This document shows, piece after piece, positions 1 to 4,399 of a stretch of 5,776 nucleotides of DNA; positions within the stretch are counted from its first letter, which is position 1; each line of letters begins with the position of its first letter. Location: the NCBI GenBank assembly GCA_016215145.1, contig JACRLA010000457.1, forward strand, positions 1-5,776, read 5' to 3'. Under the pieces are notes generated by a model, which did no database searches, had not been told where the DNA came from, and worked only from the letters and a program-made list of their open reading frames with translations. A program made the translations under genes and the position numbers. The stretch comes from Chloroflexota bacterium. Its GTDB lineage: Bacteria > Chloroflexota > Anaerolineae > Anaerolineales > VGOW01.

Positions 1-1
1 A

Positions 2-961
2 TGGGAGAAGATGGACGCGATGATCACGGCGGTGCGCCCACACGGTTTTCAACTTCTGTTGAGCGTCTATGGCACGCCCGATTGGGCGCGGATCGCTCGC
101 AGCGATCCTACGCGCGATGCGCCGCCTGCCAACCCCGCCACGTTTGCGCGATTTATGTCGGCGATGCTGACGCGATATAACGGACTCGTCGGCGCAGTGG
201 AAATTTATCCCGAATCGAATCTCGGCGCGCGTTGGTCTTCGCCTGACGGCATTTCACCCGAACGCTACGTTGAACTTTTGAAGCCAGCGTATACCGCCAT
301 TCACGCCGCCGACCCGCTGGTGATCGTCATCGGCGGAAGTCTCGCCCCAACCGCCTCTAACGACGGCAAGATCGCTATAGACGATCTCGTGTATTACAAG
401 CGAATGTATAAAGCGGGCGCGGCAAATTATTTTGATGCGCTGGGGGTGCGCGTGGATGGACACAACAACCCGCCAAAAGATTTCACTAACTCGAAGAGCG
501 TAGAGAGCACAACCTACAAGAACAAATCACCGTTCTACTATCGTCACTACGAAGACGTTTACGCGATGATGGTAGAGAATGGAGACAAAGATAAAAAGTT
601 GTGGATCACCTCTGCCGGTTGGGCTTCGTCCACAGAAAAAGTTGTGGGCAAAGAATTTGCGCTGGACGTGACCGAGCAAAAGCAAGCCGAGTATTTGGTG
701 GGGGCGATTGAACTCGCGCAGTCTCAACCCTACGTCGCCGCGCTCATAATCAACAACTTCAACTACTCCACCTCATTCGAGAGTGATCCGTCTTCTTTAT
801 ATAGTTTGATTCGCCCCGATTGGTCGGCGCGCCCGGCATTGCTCAAGCTAGCCCAAGCGCGGCAAGAGGCGACATCTTTTACGTCAAACAATTCCGTTCC
901 TCAATATATCTTGCCCAACTGGCGACCACGTCAACGCCCGACATTTGGCAGTCAACCGTGA
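2..961 (+). CDS. Glycoside-hydrolase-like (beta/alpha)8 protein, 5'-truncated, probably catalytically inactive
   Basis: This is the C-terminal part of a protein resembling clan GH-A, GH39/cellulase-like glycosidases. The frame is open to the left edge (W-E-K precede the ATG at 11), and the alignable fold begins around barrel strand 2-3, so the true start lies upstream. Numbering from the ATG at 11, landmarks are LLLSVYGTPDWA (15-26), VEIYPESNLG (63-72), the FDALGVRVDGHNNPP stretch (141-155), LWITSAGWASS (197-207) and RPDWSARPALLKL (268-280). Active relatives, as I remember them, read EIWNEPNL, GVHP(Y/S)G, WLTEFGW and a Trp near FVWNLNF. Here these are EIYPESNL, GVRVDG, WITSAGW and IINNFNY. 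The acid/base Glu is kept (E68), but the nucleophile Glu is Ser201. The fold assignment is fairly secure. Loss of hydrolysis is inferred, and a carbohydrate-binding or scaffold role is possible. The last ~30 residues form a polar, Pro/Arg-containing tail. The stop overlaps the next gene's GTG start. Confidence 0.8.
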   Translation, partial: WEKMDAMITAVRPHGFQLLLSVYGTPDWARIARSDPTRDAPPANPATFARFMSAMLTRYNGLVGAVEIYPESNLGARWSSPDGISPERYVELLKPAYTAIHAADPLVIVIGGSLAPTASNDGKIAIDDLVYYKRMYKAGAANYFDALGVRVDGHNNPPKDFTNSKSVESTTYKNKSPFYYRHYEDVYAMMVENGDKDKKLWITSAGWASSTEKVVGKEFALDVTEQKQAEYLVGAIELAQSQPYVAALIINNFNYSTSFESDPSSLYSLIRPDWSARPALLKLAQARQEATSFTSNNSVPQYILPNWRPRQRPTFGSQP

Positions 962-1638
962 ATACGCCTGTCCGCGTCACCAGTTGGCTCCTTTTTGGAA
1001 TCGCCGGGTTGATCTTCGGCGCATGTCTCGCGGGCGGCATTTTGTGGTATGGGTCAACAAATTCACTCACGTCGTCCAACGGTTACAACCCGACACAGAC
1101 AGCACAAGCCTACAAAAATTTTTTGCTCATTCAAGTAGATTCCACGCAGAAAGATAAATCCACCATACAGTCTATCTGGTTGTTACGTTTTCCTACGAAC
1201 CGCGCCGCGACGTTTGAAATCTTTACGTTTCACCCTTCCATCTTCAGAGGAAAAGGCGGCATCTCCCAAGATATTTTGCAACCGTATGTCATCGGCACCA
1301 TAAACGGCACCGTCGTGTTTGATCGCGCCGATCTATCCGACTACGTTGATCGCTTGGGCGGGATCACCGTTGCCAGCCAACAGATGAACGGCGCGGGCGT
1401 GTGGCAGTATCTCGATACAGCCGATGTTAACTATCCAAACGATCTGGCGATAAGACAAGCCGCAGTCGCCCACAGCATTTTGTTAAAGATGGCTGCCATG
1501 AATGGTCGCGTTGATCTAAACGCGCTCTTTGGACACAATGCATCTCAGACCAGCCAAGCCGAGTTCTTGGCACTACTGCAATCCTATTATCCATCCCGCG
1601 CCGATTCGTTTCGGGTGCATTTGGTAAACCCTTCGTGA
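958..1638 (+). CDS. Membrane-anchored, degenerate LytR-CpsA-Psr-like protein
   Basis: A 226-residue protein with a short N-terminus, one transmembrane helix (about residues 9-31) and an exported domain. I chose the GTG at 958 because it forms a GTGA overlap with the preceding stop and places the hydrophobic segment at the N-terminus. The frame is open back to an ATG at 820, but that would add 46 residues read out of frame through the upstream gene. No clear Shine-Dalgarno precedes 958, which fits translational coupling. Resemblance to LCP domains is weak: FLLIQVDS (55-62), SIWLLRFPT (72-80), then FEIFTFHPSIF where LCP enzymes have a SIPRD-type motif, DYVDRLGGITV (128-138) like the LCP GG(I/V) motif, and a later Arg/Gln-containing helix (166-178). 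The Asp/Arg residues that bind polyprenyl pyrophosphate in true LCP ligases are not evident. Function is unknown; an envelope or exopolysaccharide role with the upstream glycosidase-like protein is inferred. The CDS is secure, the family much less so. Confidence 0.72.
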   Translation: MNTPVRVTSWLLFGIAGLIFGACLAGGILWYGSTNSLTSSNGYNPTQTAQAYKNFLLIQVDSTQKDKSTIQSIWLLRFPTNRAATFEIFTFHPSIFRGKGGISQDILQPYVIGTINGTVVFDRADLSDYVDRLGGITVASQQMNGAGVWQYLDTADVNYPNDLAIRQAAVAHSILLKMAAMNGRVDLNALFGHNASQTSQAEFLALLQSYYPSRADSFRVHLVNPS

Positions 1639-1647
1639 TCCATCAAC

Positions 1648-1684
1648 AAAGACCCGAAGGGTTTATAAAACCCTTCGGGTCTTT
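1648..1684 (+). terminator. Rho-independent terminator after the LCP-like gene
   Basis: A perfect 17-bp inverted repeat pairs 1648-1664 with 1668-1684 around a 3-base loop (ATA). It begins 9 bases after the TGA stop at 1636-1638. The core AGACCCGAAGGGTTT pairs with AAACCCTTCGGGTCT, and the 3' arm ends in a short run of T (1682-1685). AAA at the 5' edge could let it act in both directions, but no gene converges on it from the right, so it mainly ends the two-gene unit on the left. Confidence 0.88.
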
Positions 1685-1698
1685 TGCTCCACCAGTAG

Positions 1699-1704
1699 TA
1701 AAAT
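1699..1704 (+). promoter_or_regulatory. Possible -10 element for the YitT-family gene
   Basis: TAAAAT lies between the terminator at 1648-1684 and the hairpin at 1706-1733. Only 116 bases separate the two genes and most are taken by these hairpins, so the YitT promoter is likely to sit here. Transcription would then start around 1710, inside or at the edge of the second hairpin. I see no convincing TTGACA-like -35 at the expected spacing (1675-1682 is part of the terminator arm), so this is a weak, context-based call. Confidence 0.25.
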
Positions 1705-1705
1705 G

Positions 1706-1738
1706 ATAGCCGCCGTGTATGCACGGCGGCTATGTTTT
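1706..1738 (+). terminator. Stem-loop with T-tract in the YitT leader (terminator- or attenuator-like)
   Basis: A perfect 12-bp stem pairs ATAGCCGCCGTG (1706-1717) with CACGGCGGCTAT (1722-1733) around the loop TATG. It is followed by GTTTTTA, giving the shape of an intrinsic terminator. It lies only 21 bases before the preferred YitT start at 1755, which leaves too little space for a full promoter between them. It may be a back-up terminator for the upstream unit, or a 5' leader hairpin that attenuates or stabilises YitT mRNA. The structure is plain; the role is inferred. Confidence 0.55.
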
Positions 1739-1754
1739 TAAAGTGGATCGCCCA

Positions 1755-2609
1755 ATGAAATTAAATTTCTTCAAAGATTATTCCCTTCTCCTTGCGGGCG
1801 CCGTCGTGCAAGCCTTGTGCATGGTTCTGTTTCTGGTGCCGGGGCAGATCGCCGCAGGCGGCGTGAGCGGCACGGCGCAGATCATCAATCACTATACTGG
1901 TTTGCCCATCGGCACGATGATCCTCATCGGCAACATCCCGCTCTTCATCGTCGGCTGGAAATTTTTGGGCGGGCGGCGATTCTTGATGCGAACGATCTTC
2001 ACCGTCGTCGCCTATTCAATGTTGCTCGACGCGCTCACGCCATTTTTTCCAAAGGATGGACTCACTCACGATCCATTTCTCAACGCCCTCTACGGCGGGA
2101 TCATCGGCGGCATTGGCGTGGGCTTGGTGATGCGAGCGCAAGGCACCAGCGGTGGCACCGACATCCTCGCCCGATTCTTTTTTCAACGGTATGCCATTCC
2201 CGTTTCACAAAGCTATATGATGACTGACGCGGTTATTGCCCTGACCGCCGGGTTAGTATTCAGTTGGCAACTCGCTCTCTATTCCGTCGTCTCGCTTTAC
2301 GTCAGTGGTCTCGCCGCCGAATTAACAATGGAAGGTTCGCGCGTGGTGCGCGCGGCGACGATCATCACCGACAAGCCAGACGAAGTCGCCCAAAAAATTA
2401 TGAGCGATCTGCAACGCGGCGTAACCTCATGGCAAGGCACGGGAATGTATTCAGGCAACGCCAAACAAATTTTATTGTGCGTGGTCAGCCGCTCCGAAAT
2501 TTCGCAAGTAAAAACAATTGTGCATGAAGCCGATCCCAATGCCTTTGTGGTCATCGGTCAAGTGAACGAAGTGCTGGGCGAAGGGTTTAAGCCGTTGAAG
2601 GAGAAGTAG
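1755..2609 (+). CDS. YitT-family membrane protein (YitT/DUF161 domain plus C-terminal DUF2179)
   Basis: A 284-residue integral membrane protein of the YitT family, whose substrate is not established. Hydrophobic segments occur near residues 8-30, 50-70, 78-95, 110-128 and 155-190. Family-like landmarks are the early FLVPGQIAAGGVSGTAQII (26-44), TGLPIGTMILIGNIPLF (48-64) and RAQGTSGGTDILARFF (127-142). Residues about 200-280 form the soluble DUF2179 domain, with RGVTSWQGTGMYSG (221-234), KQILLCVVSR (237-246), EADPNAFVVI (258-267) and GEGF (275-278). DUF2179 is thought to have a PII-like fold and may sense a ligand or interact with a partner. The start at 1755 (MKLNFF) is preferred. The in-frame ATG at 1719 lies in the hairpin loop, has no ribosome binding site, and would add 12 hairpin-encoded residues. 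GTGGA at 1743-1747 is a weak ribosome binding site. The length is normal and the gene looks intact. It is transcribed alone or with weak read-through. Confidence 0.93.
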   Translation: MKLNFFKDYSLLLAGAVVQALCMVLFLVPGQIAAGGVSGTAQIINHYTGLPIGTMILIGNIPLFIVGWKFLGGRRFLMRTIFTVVAYSMLLDALTPFFPKDGLTHDPFLNALYGGIIGGIGVGLVMRAQGTSGGTDILARFFFQRYAIPVSQSYMMTDAVIALTAGLVFSWQLALYSVVSLYVSGLAAELTMEGSRVVRAATIITDKPDEVAQKIMSDLQRGVTSWQGTGMYSGNAKQILLCVVSRSEISQVKTIVHEADPNAFVVIGQVNEVLGEGFKPLKEK

Positions 2610-2701
2610 GTGGTTGAAGCGATTGCGGATTTCGGAATGCGGATTGCGGAAAGTGTATGGAGATTAGAGATTGGAGATTAGAGATTTGAAGGTTGAAGTT
2701 T

Positions 2702-2742
2702 GGGTTTTTGGGATTTTGGGATTTTGGGACTTGGGATTTGGG
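2702..2742 (+). other. Putative G-quadruplex motif upstream of the GMC gene
   Basis: Six GGG tracts lie at 2702-2704, 2710-2712, 2718-2720, 2726-2728, 2733-2735 and 2740-2742, with loops of 4-5 bases (TTTTT, ATTTT, ATTTT, ACTT, ATTT). This satisfies the G3-N1-7 pattern more than once. The G-rich strand is the coding strand, and the array ends 25 bases before the GMC start codon. If transcribed, it would lie in the 5' UTR, where a folded RNA could affect translation. Folding has not been shown. Confidence 0.6.
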
Positions 2743-2756
2743 ATTTTTATAGTTTT

Positions 2757-2760
2757 GGAG
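2757..2760 (+). promoter_or_regulatory. Ribosome binding site of the GMC oxidoreductase gene
   Basis: GGAG ends 7 bases before the ATG at 2768. It is well placed and fixes the start, which also puts the FAD-binding strand (DFVIIGSGFGG) right at the N-terminus as expected. Confidence 0.75.
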
Positions 2761-2767
2761 TTTCTCA

Positions 2768-4381
2768 ATGGACATTTTTGATTTCGTCATCATCGGTTCA
2801 GGGTTCGGCGGAAGTGTGTCGGCGATGCGCTTGACGGAAAAAGGTTACAGCGTGTTGGTGTTAGAACGCGGCAAACGATTCCGTGACGAAGATTTTGCCA
2901 CGACGAATTGGCTGGTGTGGAAGTATTTGTGGCTGCCCGCCGCACGCTGTTTCGGCATTTTGCAAATCAGCCCCTTCCGCGACGTGTTTGCCTTGCACGG
3001 CTCCGGAGTCGGCGGCGGCAGTTTGGGTTACGCCAACGTGTTAATGGAACCGGAAGAAAAATTGTTCGACGAACCGGCATGGAAAAAATTCGCCGACTGG
3101 AAAACGATCTTGCGCCCGCACTACGCCACCGCGCGCAAGATGCTCGGCGTGGCGCGCAACCCGCGTTTGTGGGCGGCAGATGCCGCGCTGCAACAAATCG
3201 CCCAAGAGTTAAAAACAGAATCCACTTTTCAGGCGACGGATGTCGGCGTGTTTTTCGGTGAAGAGGGCAAAGAAGTTCCCGATCCGTTTTTCGGCGGCGA
3301 AGGTCCGGCGCGCGTGGGCTGTATTCATTGCGGCGGGTGCATGGTGGGTTGTCGTTACAACGCCAAGAACACGCTCGTCAAAAATTATTTGTATTTCGCC
3401 GAGAAACGCGGCGCGCAAATTTGGGCGGAGTGCGACGTGCAAGACATTCGCCCTTTGGAGTCAACGTCTCCGACGTTGCTCCGAGGCGCGCGATACGAAG
3501 TGGTCTATCGCAAGTCAACATCGTGGTTCAACAAAACCGAAAAACGAATCCGCGCCCGCAACGTGATCCTCTCGGCGGGCGCGCTCGGCACGATGAAACT
3601 ATTATTCCATTGCCGTGATGTCACACGATCACTGCCAAACATCTCGGCGCGGCTCGGCGAAATGGTGCGGACGAACAGCGAAGAACTGCTCGGCGTGATC
3701 AACCGTACACTCGACACCGATTATTCAAAAGGCGTCGCCATCACTTCGATCTTTCACGCCGACGACGTAACGCGCATCGAGCCGGTGCGTTATTCGGCGG
3801 GATCAGACTTGATGCGATTCTTGGGCGCGCCATTGATCAGCACTGAAGCAAACATTGCCCAGCGTCTTTTAAAATCGTTGTGGGAGATCGTCACACATCC
3901 GATAGACACTTTGAAGGCTTGGGTGATTCCAGGCTGGGCGATCCGCACGACGATCATGCTCGTGATGCAAACCGAAGACAACAGACTCAAAATGCGATTA
4001 GGACGAAGCCTGTTCACGTTGTTCAGCAAAGGGTTGGTCTCACAACCAGATGAAGAAGCAAACATTCCAATGAAGATCGATCTGGCTCACCGCGTGACGC
4101 GATCATTCGCCGAAAAAACAAACGGCATCCCGTCCGGCTCCACCAACGAGACCCTGCTGAAGATTCCGATCACGGCGCACATCCTCGGCGGCATCCCGAT
4201 GGGAAATGATTCGAGTGAAGGGGTCGTCAACAGCAAAATGCAAATTCATAATTACGAAGGACTGTATGCCATTGACGGCTCGATCATCCCGGCTAACCCC
4301 GGAGTGAATCCATCGCTTACTATCACCGCGTTTGCCGAGTATGCGATGAGTCACATTGCGGACAAGACTTCCGAAGTCTAA
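2768..4381 (+). CDS. GMC-family FAD-dependent oxidoreductase, cholesterol-oxidase-like
   Basis: A 537-residue flavoprotein with no signal peptide, probably cytoplasmic. The N-terminal Rossmann FAD motif is IIGSGFGGS (8-16), followed by the E33-R34 region that contacts the FAD ribose. HGSGVGGGSLGYANV (77-91) matches the second GMC flavin-contact motif. A cysteine cluster CX2CX2CX3C (C185, C188, C191, C195) sits in GCIHCGGCMVGCRYNAKNTL, followed by KNYLYFAE; this arrangement is known to me from the ChoD/cholesterol-oxidase-like branch of GMC proteins. VILSAGALGTMKLL (266-279) is the second FAD-domain segment. The C-terminus has HILGGIPMG (471-479, with catalytic-type His471) and AIDGSIIPANPGVNPSLT (501-518, with Asn510/Asn514), both typical of the GMC active site. 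It probably oxidises an alcohol or sterol/terpenoid-type substrate, which cannot be named from sequence. The gene is full length and intact. The helicase gene follows after 18 bases, suggesting a shared transcript. Confidence 0.92.
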   Translation: MDIFDFVIIGSGFGGSVSAMRLTEKGYSVLVLERGKRFRDEDFATTNWLVWKYLWLPAARCFGILQISPFRDVFALHGSGVGGGSLGYANVLMEPEEKLFDEPAWKKFADWKTILRPHYATARKMLGVARNPRLWAADAALQQIAQELKTESTFQATDVGVFFGEEGKEVPDPFFGGEGPARVGCIHCGGCMVGCRYNAKNTLVKNYLYFAEKRGAQIWAECDVQDIRPLESTSPTLLRGARYEVVYRKSTSWFNKTEKRIRARNVILSAGALGTMKLLFHCRDVTRSLPNISARLGEMVRTNSEELLGVINRTLDTDYSKGVAITSIFHADDVTRIEPVRYSAGSDLMRFLGAPLISTEANIAQRLLKSLWEIVTHPIDTLKAWVIPGWAIRTTIMLVMQTEDNRLKMRLGRSLFTLFSKGLVSQPDEEANIPMKIDLAHRVTRSFAEKTNGIPSGSTNETLLKIPITAHILGGIPMGNDSSEGVVNSKMQIHNYEGLYAIDGSIIPANPGVNPSLTITAFAEYAMSHIADKTSEV

Positions 4382-4384
4382 AAT

Positions 4385-4389
4385 AGGAG
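4385..4389 (+). promoter_or_regulatory. Ribosome binding site of the DEAD-box helicase gene
   Basis: AGGAG lies in the 18-base gap after the GMC stop (4379-4381), with 10 bases to the ATG at 4400. It supports that start and independent ribosome loading on a shared message. The gap holds no terminator or promoter that I can see. Confidence 0.75.
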
Positions 4390-4399
4390 ACACACATAA

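Larger units (their letters stand above)
2610..2767 (+). repeat. Low-complexity intergenic region with tandem repeats and a GGG-tract array
   Basis: This 158-bp spacer between the YitT and GMC genes is built of short degenerate repeats. GATTGCGGA occurs at 2621-2629 and 2642-2650. A perfect tandem pair of GGAGATTAGAGATT occupies 2659-2672 and 2673-2686. Then follow six GGG tracts with T-rich spacers (2702-2742). The + strand is strongly G/T/A-rich and C-poor, unlike the flanking coding DNA. I see no convincing gene, promoter or terminator in it. Similar GGGATTTTGGG-type spacers occur, as I remember, in other Chloroflexota and some cyanobacterial genomes, which suggests a dispersed simple repeat. 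Confidence 0.8.

Noticed and set aside
1..13. GGAG before the ATG at 11 as a true gene start
   Set aside because: The GGAG is only 3 bases from the ATG, the frame is open to the window edge, and the protein would lack the first strands of its barrel. The gene almost certainly begins upstream.
820..957. ATG at 820 as the start of the LCP-like gene
   Set aside because: It would put 46 residues inside the preceding gene and move the membrane helix away from the N-terminus. The GTG at 958 gives the typical GTGA overlap.
1719..1754. ATG at 1719 as the YitT start
   Set aside because: It lies in the loop of the 12-bp hairpin, has no ribosome binding site, and adds residues that do not look like part of the family's N-terminus.
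2659..2742. CRISPR-like array
   Set aside because: The repeats are 14 bases or shorter, directly adjacent or degenerate, and have no unique spacers or nearby cas genes.
2748..2753. TATAGT as a -10 promoter element for the GMC gene
   Set aside because: Transcription would begin at about 2760, removing the GGAG ribosome binding site at 2757-2760, and no -35 element is visible.
2587..2793. Reverse-strand open frame across the spacer, 68 residues
   Set aside because: It reads the simple repeats as a Asn/Pro/Lys/Gln/Ser-rich low-complexity peptide and overlaps both neighbouring genes. It has no recognisable domain.
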